From Macrocystis pyrifera (taxonomy: Eukaryota; Sar; Phaeophyceae; Laminariales; Laminariaceae), in the NCBI GenBank assembly GCA_031763025.1, contig JASSKH010000012.1:2728001-2792000 (forward strand): a stretch of DNA of 64,000 nucleotides, in the 5' to 3' direction. Below, piece by piece: positions 34,501 to 47,069 of the stretch; within the stretch, counting starts at the first letter, position 1, and every line of letters begins with the position of its first letter. Below the pieces are notes generated by a model that saw only the letters and a program-made list of their open reading frames with translations, was not told where the DNA came from and made no database searches. A program made the translations under genes and the position numbers.

Positions 34501-36519
34501 GTAATGATTGGCGCCGGATACTGGATAACTGACGAGACTACTCTGCAACGAGTTCGATGAACTGAGCGTCTGTACGAAACATCCACGTCCAAGACGGTAC
34601 TTTCGGTTGTACGTGGAAACCATCAAGTCGAGGTTGATTTTACGCTTCAATGATCGATTTCTCCGAGCTGATGTGCTCAAGACTCTCGCGGTGCCACCAT
34701 CAGTCAACTGTCGGCAAGATAAACGCTCTACGGCTAGCACCAGGCCGTTGTAGTGTCCGACATACAGCAATGTCCCTTGATATTTGCTCCTGGAAGGGTC
34801 AACACTTTCTTGTGGAAATATATCTGCTCCATGCTATTTAAATCATCCGTAGTGACCCTCTCGGTAGTGCTGCTATGCATACAGGCGTACGAACACATAG
34901 CAATGATTTCCGAAGCCAAACCTGTTATACGGCATCGTTATCCCGCATTTTGAGTATCAGACAACACCACCCGTTTATCAAGTATACAATACGTGGATAG
35001 ATCGTTCTACTAAGTGTGTTACCGATCAGTGCCTTGGTAGGCTACCGGCTGCTGTTGTAGCGAAGTACCATCACCATCCAAGGTCTCTTTCCACTCCGTT
35101 ACAACACCGCCTTGTGTTACCTTTCAGGCGTCACCCGCGGCTTTCCAACATAACAGACTCCTGCCCGTTGACGCTCACGAGAAAGTCGCCGTACAGCAGT
35201 GATCAACCCCGACAGCGAACGTTACATCGATCGCAGGGATCTTGCGACACTCGTTGCGGATGGGTCTCGCAACGTCGGGTTCGATCCTACAGGCTGCTCG
35301 TATTTCCTTTAAAACATCATCCTGTTGATACAAGCACAGCATATCACGCCAAGGAGCCACGGACGTATACCAAGGGATCATATATTGCCCGTAGTACGCG
35401 CGATCGACGTATCACACGCCGCTTGCAAATATAAGTTTCGATCAAATCGTCGATCTCACAGCTGAGGTGTCTCCATGATATTCGTACATACCAACAATCA
35501 AAACGGACAGGTGCTTCAACGCCCACCGTAGACTCGAATTTGCTTCTTATACACAATATAGAACAGACCCCGTGACACAAAATACCTTTTGGCCCGGCCA
35601 CACGGAATCTGGACCCGCACTACTGTAGAGGTGTACCACTTTTTTTGCGCAAACATGTATCACTGACGGGCATCCTCAACGGAGGAGCTGCGGCGTATCT
35701 TTCGATCACATTTGCATTTTGCTATTTTTTCCGTTTGATAGCTATCCCATGGAATCTTGTATGGGGCTTAGCTTCCCCGATTCTCAACGTAGGTTGGTAG
35801 ACGAGGTGAAGAGCTCCTCAAGTGAGGGGCCTGAGAAGGCAAATTTAGGTGCTATATACCCCTACCGTAGCCCGCGCCTCTGAACGATTCCCGTAACGCC
35901 TAAACGTTGGGCTGACGGGCCCAGCTACACCCGAACAAGCTGGACGGGGCACGCGGCACCTGTGACACCGTATCTCTTGACGCGCAAAGAGACTAAACAC
36001 CCCTCCGGACGAATTGCTTCACTAAATTTCTTGCATGCCGGGAGAACGCGAACTCCGAGCGATGCGTCGACGGAATGGCCTCGGGGAAGATATGTCCGAA
36101 GACACGATTCTCGCTGTGTGCAGCCCCATATATAGGAGAAAATTGGCCCAAACGTTCATCCCAGGGCAATCGCCTATGCGAGGCAATGAACAAATATATA
36201 TAATACAGTATGGACAAAGCAAAAAAATGTGTGCACGGCGTGTGGTTCCAGTACTACGAGAAGTCTTCTTGGGTAAAACACCATAAAAGCCCACCCAAAA
36301 CCTAAGCCTGACCAATACCCTTGGCCGACCTGTATGGAAGCTTCCCGGGAAAAAACCTGACAAAACAAATATGTTGAGAAAAACGGTCGACTATACCGTC
36401 ACTCATACGTATTGTTTTAACCTTTTCCATACTAAATAACATACACCTATTCACGGGGCCCGCTTGAATCCTAAATTATGTGATACGCAGTAAACTGGTT
36501 GTCGGGCAAGGGGTCTCGC

Positions 36520-38116
36520 CTTCAGCAGGCGTTTTCCATCCTCGTACTTCACTCCCTCCACCGTACCGTCGTACCACCTCTTTACTCCCTCGATGTTGAC
36601 CGATACCTCCAATTTGGAGTTCAGTTGCAGATCCTTGAGGTGACAGAGCACAAAGTACAGGGGAAAATGTTGCGGGGGGGGGGGGTGGTATGGTTAAACA
36701 ACAACACCGTGACAGCAAAAAACATCGCAACTGCCTACGTATCGAGTACTGAACTACCACGGGGCGGAAGCCGGCCGCGATGTGCCACCCGTGGGTACTA
36801 CTGCACTTCGACATCAAACGTGTACGCACGCGGGAAGGGCGCAGTCGACGGCCGAACGTTTTCCTGATGGGGCTCTGCTAAGGCCACTACACGTTATGGT
36901 AGGTGCTGGGGTGCGGAGGTTCCGTACAACAGGCACCGATCCAAACGTTATCGCGTTCTTACTACAATACTATCACTACCACAACCACGACCACGACCAC
37001 GCAACGACAACCACCCAACCACCACCACCACCCCAACCATCCCCTGCACCAACAACAACAACAACAACAACAACAACACCACAACCGCACCGAAAACACC
37101 ACGGCCAAAACCACCACCCCAACCGCCACCATCGGTTTCGCCGCGTATGGCCATCCTACCTGGCGCCAGTGGGTAGTGAAGGTGTGTAGCTTCTGCAGGT
37201 CCTGGGAGGTGCGTTCGAAAAACTGATCCCATTTTGTGCTCCAGCCCATGAAGTGAATCTGTCAAACGAAAGGAGGGAAAACGTTGTATGCAGTGTATCC
37301 CTTCGGATGGTGAAGGTCGGGGCGAAGCAAAGCAGGTGACGCAATACGTGGTATACAGCAGGAAAGTGATAAATCAGGCAAGGCTGCCTCGTGTTTGCAG
37401 TAGGTCGTGTGCGTTCGAAATAGACGCAGAGAACGAAAAAACGAACATAACGGCGAACCAAGCCAAGCCACGCCCAGAGGACCCGCAACACGGTATTGTC
37501 AGCTCTTTTGGGACAGTGAGCCAAGGCTACGAGTGGTAAAGCAGGCCGATAAAAGGTAGAAGGGATAGAAGCGCTTGAGCTTCTCTTTGGCGTGCATAGC
37601 GTCAAGGGGGCTAGCACGCGCAAGCTCACCCCGACCTCCGCCTTCGTAGTTGTAACTGAACCGAGCGCGTTCGGGGCTCTATCTCAAGGGCATACTCCCT
37701 GTGCGCGTACCAACCTGCCCGGTATTCCCCCCCATCCCCAGCCCCTCGATACCGAAGCTGCAGCAGCTGAAACGCCCCCAAATATCGAGTCATGTGGAAC
37801 TCCCTGTTGTACACAGCCGCCTTGATATATCGGGAAAGTCCCGTAGCAGCCGATTTCACGCTTAACCGACGCTACCATAATCTAAACTACTACAACCCGT
37901 CCCAGTATGCTCCGCCGCGATGTGTCGCGTAAACGGTACACGTCAAGTCATGTCCCCAGCAAGTGATGGTATGTGCCCGCCGAGTCATGATGAAGTGCAC
38001 CTTCCCACCCCCTCCCGTCTGTCCCCGATCGGTTTCGGCTTACCTTGATATTCTGGGGGTTTCCATCCACGTTCACCTCCACCACTCTCGACTCGATCCA
38101 ATTATTGTCAAAGTCT
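36520..38116 (-). CDS. Tudor/chromo-barrel-like protein, unit 2 (three exons readable)
   Basis: Exon 1 (38,116-38,044, 73 nt, donor GTAAGC) encodes DNNWIESRVVEVNVDGN, ending NIK. Exon 2 (37,258-37,160, 99 nt, acceptor TTGACAG, donor GTAGGA) continues in phase with IHFMGWSTKWDQFF, ending HWRQ. Exon 3 (36,633-36,520, 114 nt, acceptor CTCAAG) encodes DLQLNSKLEVSV, RWYDGTVEGVKYEDGKRLLK, but its donor is GC rather than GT. All three exon lengths equal those of unit 1, while amino acids differ mostly conservatively. This pattern indicates that both copies were under protein-level constraint after duplication. A conserved downstream segment lies at 36,180-36,010 (YGAAHSENRVFG, THRSEFAF). Confidence 0.65.
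36975..37130. repeat. CAN trinucleotide-rich intron, unit 2
   Basis: ACCACAACCACGACCACGAC and ACAACAACAACA runs between exons 2 and 3, equivalent in position to 28,845-29,215. Confidence 0.7.
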
Positions 38117-39099
38117 CTGCAGAAACGCCGTCGTCCCCACCACAGAAAGCAACAACAAAAAAGAAAGGGATTTGAGGTATTTTTCAAGGCAGAATTTTAG
38201 CGTTGTACTGTTGAAACGATAAAAACTAAACTAAAACGAAGGGCCGCCACTTAATTACCAAGGCCGATTCTTCGCCTCGTATAGTCACGAGGTTAAGCAG
38301 CTCCACCATCGAATGCGACAAGAACCACGAGGTCCATCACCGGTACCGCCAATCCCTCCGAAGAGACGCCAGATTATTCGCGCTGAGCAGCAGTAACGAA
38401 GAGCCTCCCCCGGTCTGCTAGAATGTGATGAGATAGCTGACCGATGACGATCTTCAGAAGCTGACACATAGTTGTTGTGAGACCAGCTCGAGCAGCACTG
38501 TTGACAATTTAAACTAAAATGTATCTGTTGAAAGGGCGCCCGTTGGGCCAATTAAAGCTTTTGGTACGATGAAGTGCAGGGAGTTTGGGTGCGGGTGTGA
38601 GGAGTGAATAAAGGGGTAACTGCTGCCCTGCTTCTCGTACTCTTGCTGCAATATCCGTCTCGTAGGGTAACTCACACTCATACGCACGCTATCTTAGACA
38701 CACGTACCGTAACCTACATTTATACGCACCTTACCTTAGTCAACAAGACAATCGGTGGAAGGTCGTTCCAAAGCGTCCTTTTCCATTGACGTACGACAAG
38801 TAGCCAGTATTTTGCGTTCCTAACGTACACTGAGATCTTCTGAAGTACTGCGGCGTAATAAGTGTACCCAACATACAGTGAGATCTTCCGAAGGACGACA
38901 GCGTAGTGGGAGTAATGAACAACTACTGGTGAATACTAGAGTGGATCTCTCGAGGATCCTACTCTTTGACACCGTGCCCGTATCTAATGCATTTTACACC
39001 CCGATGTGGAAACGTGGTGAGCTTAAGCTTTAGTACCACCTGCCTGCCGAAGGATATAAAGATATAAACCAACTTCTGCTCATAAACGATCAACAACCG

Positions 39100-40960
39100 T
39101 GACGGCGGGTTAGAGAGAACGGCGCGTACAGCGCGGTACTAGTAGCGACGGGCGCCAACCGCGCATGTCCGAGCAGGGACTCAAACCAGCCGCGCTGGCG
39201 GCGTCTACCGAGCCCCTCGCAATTTGCAGACCCTCAATTCTCGCAAAAGCGCACAAACGCGCGTGCAAACAAAATGTGTATAGTATACGCCCATAACACA
39301 AACGAAGGACCTAAGAAAAACGTCATGCTCACATTGGGGCGGACGCCAAGCAATTTAGGTCAAGAAATCGTACTAAATGGCGACCGCAACCTTGCACGTT
39401 TTAGAACAACCTATAACAATCAAGGTTGTTCAAGGTTGAAGTCACAATAAGGTTTCAAGCCTTGCTAAGATTGGGTGCTTATTCGCGAGTATACTGTACA
39501 AAGTCTCGCCTTGCGTCGATTAGATCCCCGACGGCAAGGTTGTACCTCCATCTGAGTAGGAACAGGAAGGGGCGCGACAAACATCATCAGCAGCAGCAGC
39601 AGTAGCGCACGGATAGTCGGGGGATAAGGGACGAAGCATAGACAGGCCTCCTCGCAAAAACCGGCACAAGGAAACAAGTGGAATCCAGTGCCCCATGAAT
39701 AGTCTACTGCTGTAGAAACAATCCGACAATGGCTGAAAACCCAGCATACGTGATAGTGAATGGCCGTAAACGTGTCTACATAGACAATGGTCGGATGCCA
39801 TACGTCTTCAAGTTGGCGCACGACTAACCAGTGTCTACGTGGCGTGAGTCGATACCTGAGCAGGAATAGGAAGGGATTCGGCAAAACAACAGCACCAGCG
39901 GCGGTGCGCCGACAGCTGGGGAATAAAGCACGAAACGCCGACAGGCCTCCCCGTATATACCCGCATAAGGCAAACGAGAGGAGAGCAACGCCCTATGAAT
40001 AGGCTACTGCTGTAACAATCCGACAGTGGCTGAAAGCCCAACGTACATGATGGTGTATGGCCGTATACGCTTCTACACTAAGAAAGGTTGATTGTCATAA
40101 AGGTTTGAGTTGGCGCCCGACAAAAGTAGTGTCTACGTGGTGTCCGCAAAACACGACCGCACCCTGTGCATGCGTAAAGTCGCCTATAGCAGTTTTTCAA
40201 ATGCACGCACGTTGTGGAGGACAAAGCCCGCTTACAATTAGGCTGGGGTAATACTGGCAGCAGTAGTGAAATAGTTCAACAAATATCTCAAGCGCCCTCG
40301 TCGCTTCTGGGAGTGTCAGAGTCACTGGACGAAGCAGGGGTCTCACCTTTGTGCCCCTCTGTAAGAGGGCTTGTTGATGTGGGTGTTGACTTTGCAGACC
40401 TCCTCACTGTCTTCTGGCAGCCATTTGCCGGGAGACACCTGTAACAATGGCGTGTTTTAGAGACGAACAGAGCGGTCTCCCATGAAAACTGTCAGCTCGT
40501 CTCGTTTACCGACGACTGCATCAATAGCGTGACGAAAGACAGACAAATGTGTCTCCCGTGAACAACGTTTTTTTCTTTATCAGACTATGGCAAGAAGAGG
40601 CAACGTTTGCCACGGCAGGACGCCGCGACAATACATATATGAAATACTCACGCTCTTGAACTCTCGACAGGCATCGATCTCTAACGTTCAGCAACCACAG
40701 CAACCGCTGGACCAAGATCATGTTATCCCCCAACCCCTCTGTTGAATCCCGTACAGGGGTCGAGCACCAACGTTCAGCGGACCACCGCAACCGCCGAGTC
40801 AAAAATTCGCTTTCCCGCGGTATTCGTTTCGCACCGAGATTCGCCCTGCTACACATTAATTTCCTACACAACGCTTCACGACCAACGCCAACCGCCCTAC
40901 CTGATGCGGCGATGTCGGCAAGCTGGAATCGCAGCTACAGTACAAGAAGGTCCCGTGGAT
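39100..40960 (-). CDS. upstream exons of the unit 2 gene (fragmentary)
   Basis: In transcription order: CSRANLGAKRIPRESEF near 40,865-40,810; a 48-nt exon at 40,438-40,391 reading VSPGKWLPEDSEEVCK (acceptor GTTACAG, donor GTCAAC, weak); a 12-nt segment at 40,358-40,347 between CTTACAG and GTGAGA; and two EEAC(R/L)CFVPYP-like blocks near 39,950 and 39,640, whose acceptors have changed from CAG to CGG or CCG. Because the same order recurs in units 0 and 1, I take them as exons of the same gene as the Tudor-like modules. No known family was recognised for this N-terminal part. Confidence 0.4.
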
Positions 40961-40974
40961 CTAAACTTGGCAAG

Positions 40975-41640
40975 TCAATATTCTAGTGCTTCGAACTGTA
41001 TTAGTGTGGGAACGTTACAAAAGCTACGGCGGTATTTCACCGATCACGCACTCGGAAAAAATAGTGTTCTCTGGTACCTACTACAGCAGGATCCTTGCTG
41101 CACTGCTGTTATTTCAGTGACATCCATACCTACCAGTTCTTATGTTCTTACACGTTCATAAAACCCAGATACGGGCGGGTTCGTCCCACGCGCAAGCATA
41201 GATTTCGCCCGAACGCGCATGGCCGCCCACATCTCCTTCCGGGCTCCTGAGTCCGACGCGTGACAGTGGTCATGCCACCTTGAGCAGTCTCTGGACGGTC
41301 TGCTCGCCAATCGACGGTGAAAAGACGATAAGTTCGTGCGATGGTGCCGCTACAACGCTTGCGCGGCTGCATCGATTGTTGTGGAATCATTGGCGGACAG
41401 TATGCGGGAAAGCGCGCTCACTTTCGACGTCAGGCACAAGCTATCAACTAACTAACCGCCAGGGGAACATTGGCGTTGCTTTCCATTGAGGTGAACACGT
41501 CAACTTGTTCATGCGGTATTCTGCTGGAGGAAAACACTATGAAAACTGCATGAAGCAAAGAGCAGTGAGGGCTTTCAGTACAACGCGAACTTGCAAACTT
41601 TTTGGGTTCTGAGTCTACTTCAATTGAAGTTTCATCTCTT
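40975..41640. other. no gene recognised
   Basis: Nothing supported. Confidence 0.4.
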
Positions 41641-42130
41641 TGCATGGAAGCTTTCACCTACTTCCATGGAAGATCCCATGCGAGTAGATGGAAGTTTTTA
41701 TGAAAGTAGAGAATCCACTGAAAGTTCCATCGACCCCCATTGAAACTTTCATCTGATTATAACTATGTATCTACTTATATTGCAGCTTCCACCTACTTTC
41801 TGTATGTTCGGAATTATTCTACAGTAGTTACCAAGGAAGCAAAAAAACGACATTGTTTTTCCAGCACATTTCGAAGAATGCTAGCTTCCATGGAAGTAGC
41901 AGCAGCTTCACGGGCCGACGAAGCAGCTTTCACCGGGAAAACAATTTACGGGCGCGCCCAATAACATTCCGCGCACTGCAGTACTATTTCCAAAGCATGT
42001 CATGATGAGTGGTTTAGTGTGCTAGAGTGAAACGCGCTGAAAGCTTCCACTTCCATAAGCTTCCTAAGAAGCTTCCAGCACTTCCATCTACTTCTATATA
42101 CTTCAATTAAATTCCCATCCTCCATGGAAT
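41640..42130. repeat. GGAAGCTTCC palindromic repeat, locus 3
   Basis: A sparser, more decayed version of loci 1 and 2: CTTCCATGGAAG, GAAAGCTTCCACTTCC and GAAGCTTCC recur. Confidence 0.65.
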
Positions 42131-42134
42131 ATTC

Positions 42135-45100
42135 CTGGGAAGTATATCAGGAACGTGAAATAGTACGGTGGGCCCCTCGAACGGCACTGGGTGGGCCAAA
42201 GTCAAAATACCACCTCAAGGAATCGAACAAGCATGTAGACTTCTATACTCAGAAGTCCCCCCTCTCAGAGAACTCCGTTGGTATAATCTCCCACCTGACA
42301 GCCTTCTTTAGCCTGTATTTAACGACGAGAATACTATTGTGTGGGGGACCTTTCTGGATGTCTTTGCTTTCTTTGCTTCATTTGCTTTCTTCGCGCTCTC
42401 TTCATCGTTTAAAATTCGTTTTTTCGTTGGTGGCACAAACCAAGCTCCGACAGCCACAGTATCTACGTACCGCAAGCGCAGCACCACAATCTGCAATTAG
42501 ACTTACATATAGAACAGCACAGTACATAGAGTACGTTCGTTCCGACCAGAGTGCGACAAGGCAAGCAAGCAGGCAACAGTAGGTGATACCGAGAGCCACC
42601 ATGTACGAGTATGATATGCTTATTTTTTTGTTTTTCGTCGTGGTTGTTCTATGGGTATATGTTTGCAACGAATGATTTTCGGGATTGTTGTAGAGTTTCC
42701 TCTATTGCCCTCTTTCACATTGTTGGTTGTTCCGCCTTAAACTTCGTATTATTGTGAAAACAAACACCAGCAGATATTTAATTCCACCATAAGCAGCCAT
42801 TCAAGAAGTATCAAGCAGCTTAAAGGGCTGTGAGGTGGGATATTCTACCGGCAGGGCCCTCTGAGAAGGAGGACTTCTAGATATTAAAGTCGATATATAC
42901 TTACGCGTGTGGCGTCCCAGGTGTTTTCCTGGAGCACGACGGCGGGGTGTGTAGCATTTGCAAGTCGCCAGTTTGCACCTATGTGCAATCATGGATCTCT
43001 GTCAACTTTACATGTTTTCGTTCATTGTGTCCTTCGTGAGCGAGCGTAGCGGGTGGCGAATGCCACCCACGGAGCGAAGCGCCTTGTATAACCTGGCAAA
43101 AAGCGGCGTCGAGCGTAGGCATCAATGTAGCCATGCCTTTCATACCTTTCATGCATGCCCGTCCGCGCACCGGACGCAGACCAAACATGACGTGAGCATA
43201 TCGAGGCATGTACTTCATATGCGGAAAGGCACGAGTGATAAGTCTGCATCGAACGGAATCGTCTCTCGAAGTGCTGCCATATAGCCAACTCACCGGTCGC
43301 AGACGTAGCAGAAGCACATATTGCACCGGTTCTTGTGGGTGATCTCTTCTGCAAGGACAAAGGGTTTCTGCAGACAGCGAGAAGCAGGGAGAATGATGCG
43401 ATAAAGTATTTACCGTGCGGCAAGAATTACATGAAGTGCTAAAACGTTAAAAATACAAAACATACACCTATACCTGGTACACGTCTTCCCTTCGGAATGT
43501 CGTTGAGTTGAAATCCCGGGGGTGAGCATCAACATCGTCAGGCGTCCCTATTAACTCCGAGTATTGCCGCATATCTCTGCGTGACGGATGAGGTTCAACG
43601 ACGTATGCTTGAATTTAAAAATGTACGGGAAACGTGAGCATACTTGTATGCCTTTCCTGGTGAACACTGCACAAACAGTCAAACGCAACAGCACCGTGGC
43701 TGTCACGCAGGCCAAAGTGTGAAGCGCCGGTGTTGTTGTACTGCTGTTGTAGTGTGCACCGTGGCTACGCGGTTGCTCTTCAAATCTCGAGGAAGGGCGG
43801 GTTTGTCTCGTCGTCTGCCCCCTGCGCAGCACCCAACATATTGCACCTTTTTAAGAGTACGTATAAATGTGCTAGTCCGTACTGCGCTTTTCTAGGTCAG
43901 GAAACATGGTACACACACAAGTTTACACACACCATTGTACCACCCGTGGCGGTTGTAAAAGGAAGAGCTTGAGAGGTAGTGTGATAAAAAAAACAGAGTA
44001 CAACAGCAGCAGCCAGCAGCAGAGGAAAACGATCTTGAAGGATGGGTTTCCATTAGAGCGTTTCGGGGAAAAAAAAAAAAAAAAAACTTTGCTCAAGGTG
44101 GGTGCTCAGGGTGGGTGCTCATGGTTGGTGCTTCCAGGATTTGGAAAAATTTCAAAAGCAAATATGCTCAGGGTGGGAGGAGGAGTAAAAAGGACGTGGA
44201 CCTGCGTTCAAGCTTCCCGATTTTTCACAGCAAACTTCGAGCATCGTGTAGTCGACCGCCGCGTGTTCCACCATATTTCGCCCCGACCTGCCCCTCCCGC
44301 TCCTCCATCACTAGAACACGATCTCCACCGTCGCTGTCCTCCAAGCCGCCACCCAGCTCGAGGTTGAGTGCCTTCGGTTTCGTGTGCAGTGTGATGTGCT
44401 TCTATCTATCGAGCTGCTCCTGCTCACTTCGCCTCGCCTGCTGTTATTACAGCAGTACTTGTACCCCATCACAACCAAACGCCTACCGGTGGAGGAGGTT
44501 GTTGTGCGCCGGTTGCCCCAGCGCTTTGGCGAGTGTGTCATATGGGTGGAGTATTCATGGGCTATAGATATAGATAATAATACGTTGCAGTGTTATAGTC
44601 TCACGAATACGAGAATAATCCAAAGAATGGATTAACCCGGCGGATATTCCGTTAGTCGAGAGTAACGTTCTTTTAGGAATGTTCCCTAGGGTGGATAACT
44701 CCCTAGACGAGAGTAATATTCCTTAACGCAGATAGGACCACGAAGTGAGAAGTTCTTATATTAGCAGAAGAACGACCGGTAGCCATAGGAAAGTTCTGTA
44801 GGCGTACATCAGATAAGAGGTATTTAGGAGAGCTTGTGGCGTGGGGTGGGACGAGTATATCTGGGCGTCGAGTCCCGCCCCCTACCTCTCACTTCTCTAC
44901 CAGAGCACCTCCTCAGCTCTCGCCATCAATAAGAAGATCTAAATCAGAAGAAGCGAAGCACCGCTTTCCAGCTGCCAGAACAACCTGCGTCCCTTACCAC
45001 TACCCTTACCACTACCCCAGAGCGGTCTCCGATACACATCTGGCGTCGTCCGCTTCACAAGTGGCCGTCCGCCTCGCGTACCTTCTACGCCATCACCGCC

Positions 45101-45845
45101 CTCCTCACCGTCACGCGGCGTGAGGTTGCTAGGTCGATTGTCTTCATCTTTCTAAAGAAAGATGATGCATGCTCTACCTCCTTGCCTGCTGAGATTGCCG
45201 AAGCTACTCTGTACTTCCTCGCCGCCAAAGAATCACGAACCAAACGACGACTGGTTCGAGGAGATGGCGCGCCTTGTTGCCCTAAGCTATGGCGGCGAGT
45301 CAGTGTCAGTCCCGGGCTGCTTGTGTGACGGTACAGGCATCCTTTGCTACCTGTGCTTTGTGCCATGACCGTTACCCTGAGCAGCTTCTTTGCTCAGTTT
45401 AAAACCCTGTTTTGCAGCCCGTAACCCTGAGCATCTGGAAAAAAAAAAAATCCGCTCGGGGAAAAAAATAGCCGTCAACGTCTTCTATGCGGCGAAAACA
45501 AACCCTGACCCTGAGCGCATTTTTTGTTTGGTTTTTTCCGAAACTCGCTATTGTCCTGCTTGGCTATATATGGCTGGGGCGAACGTATCCGCGACTACTT
45601 CGACTACCACTGTATTGCGGCAATAAGGCCTGGTTTTACACCAGTTCATACACGATAGAAAGCGTCCCAAACAACTAGGGCAAGCATTTCCCTGGGCGCC
45701 TACGTGCTCTCCACCTCCCTAGCCCTTTATATATTCATGCATTTGTTGGCATTGAACAAATTTTGGCGGTTACAGGTTCTTGTTGGTTTGCTACTACCGG
45801 TTAGTGATATGTACTTGACAGACTAGCGTTAGGACACACGGGACA
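42135..45845. other. no gene recognised (3.7 kb)
   Basis: A GGGTGGCGAATGCCACCC palindrome lies at 43,049-43,066. Short repeats of GGGTGGGTGCTCA lie near 44,096-44,125, and TAGACGAGAGTAATATTCCT-like repeats near 44,655-44,735. ORFs such as 43,906-44,367 and 44,115-44,567 overlap in different frames without motifs. Confidence 0.4.
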
Positions 45846-45849
45846 CGCG

Positions 45850-46400
45850 CTTACCTATAACACCATTTCCCGAATACAGGTCTACTATTACGCACCTCAC
45901 GCACCTCGGAACACCTGAACCTGTTGTGTGGGAGAGTAACGCCGGTTGTCCCAACAATTTCCACATCCTTCTCGCCTCCACCCTGGGTGTGTCGTCCACC
46001 GCCAATATCTGCGGATTGACTAAAATAGTCGGGCTCTCGAGCGGGCTTGGATGTGACCTCAACACTGTCGCTTTTATCTACCATCGCGTCGGCAGTGGCG
46101 CGCTTAGCGCAGTTTTGTTCCATGTCGTCCATCTCGAGCTTGTCGGTGGCAAAGATAACGAGGCGGCGTGGGGGGCAACATCACAACATGATACAGTATG
46201 CGGCGGGCAGACAGACTTGCCCTGGTCAATTGCAGGACGCGTCAAGACTGTAAGAGTCCCTATAAACACTTGTAACTTGTGTGTAACACGTTTTGACGAA
46301 AGGTTGATCGATTTTGACTCAGAGCCCAAATCGCGCAAGGGCGCATGTGTCACCGCTCGTGTTGTCAGTAGATATTGCGGTCGTTTAGAGGGATTCATTT
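45850..46400 (-). repeat. dispersed repeat, copy 2
   Basis: The reverse complement matches 18,045-18,650 in order of blocks (see that entry). Plus and minus ORFs of 158 and 106 codons overlap here and cannot both be real. Confidence 0.6.
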
Positions 46401-46404
46401 GAGG

Positions 46405-46930
46405 GAAGTTCTATGGGTGGTGCGGATCCTTCCACTTCATCTCACTCGGACCTGATCCGACCCACAGGGTGCAGAAACATGATACACCCGCCGCAGGGGC
46501 TGCCGAAGGCCCACCAACGACCCTAATCTCATCCACAGGCACCCAGTCAGCCGCACCGATGTCATCCACGGGCACAGGGGTCGTCCATAGCTGTGAAAAC
46601 AGCACAAACAAGATACTCCAAAGACATCGGACTCGCATATAGCCCGACTCAGCTGGAATTGAATCCGTATTCGTCTATCCGTATGATAACCGCTGGACCC
46701 TGGCTAAAGTTCGGATGCTTGCGGTCTGTCTCGGTGGATGTGGTCTAGGCCATACTCGAACACAGGCGTAAAACACGAAAAATCTGCAGAAATCAGCAAA
46801 CACAAAACTGACACTGCAGGCTGCAAGAGCAAGACGGCTTGTAGTACCGAGCCCACAAACCGACACCTCGAGATCTAGCAGTCTGGCGGGGAGAACGCTT
46901 GAGTATAGTAGAGAGTAGAGACCACCTGGC
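46405..46930. other. no gene recognised
   Basis: Nothing supported. Confidence 0.4.
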
Positions 46931-46933
46931 GTG

Positions 46934-47067
46934 GCCGTGGAGTCCTGGGATCGGCTGCGTTCTGTGACCAACAGAGTCTTTCGACAGCAGCGTAAGAAGG
47001 GCCGTGGAGTCCTGCGATCGGCTGCGCTCTGTGACCAATAGAGTCTTTGGACAGCAGTATGAGAAGG
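46934..47067. repeat. 67-bp direct duplication
   Basis: GCCGTGGAGTCCTG begins at 46,934 and again at 47,001. The two copies differ at a handful of positions. Confidence 0.85.
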
Positions 47068-47069
47068 GT

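Larger units (their letters stand above)
32200..35060. other. inter-unit region with partial repeats
   Basis: 32,400-32,860 and 34,660-35,060 are diverged copies of one another (CGCTCTACGGCTAG and TAGGCTAC(C/T)GGCT blocks). 33,030-33,450 shows nothing that I recognise. Other parts are listed separately. Confidence 0.55.
35060..40970 (-). repeat. array unit 2 (about 5.9 kb diverged duplication)
   Basis: The longest copy of the array. It is colinear with unit 1 and contains an extra internal duplication of the EEACRCF-like block (39,560-39,700 and 39,860-40,000). Confidence 0.75.

Noticed and set aside
39150..39200. tRNA-like B box on the minus strand (GGTTTGAGTCCC)
   Set aside because: No cloverleaf can be formed around it, and the same segment in the duplicate unit has lost the motif.
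26825..40438. FYVE zinc finger from WLPEDSEEVC
   Set aside because: The opening resembles the FYVE WxxD motif, but the RRHHCRxCG core is not found in any unit.
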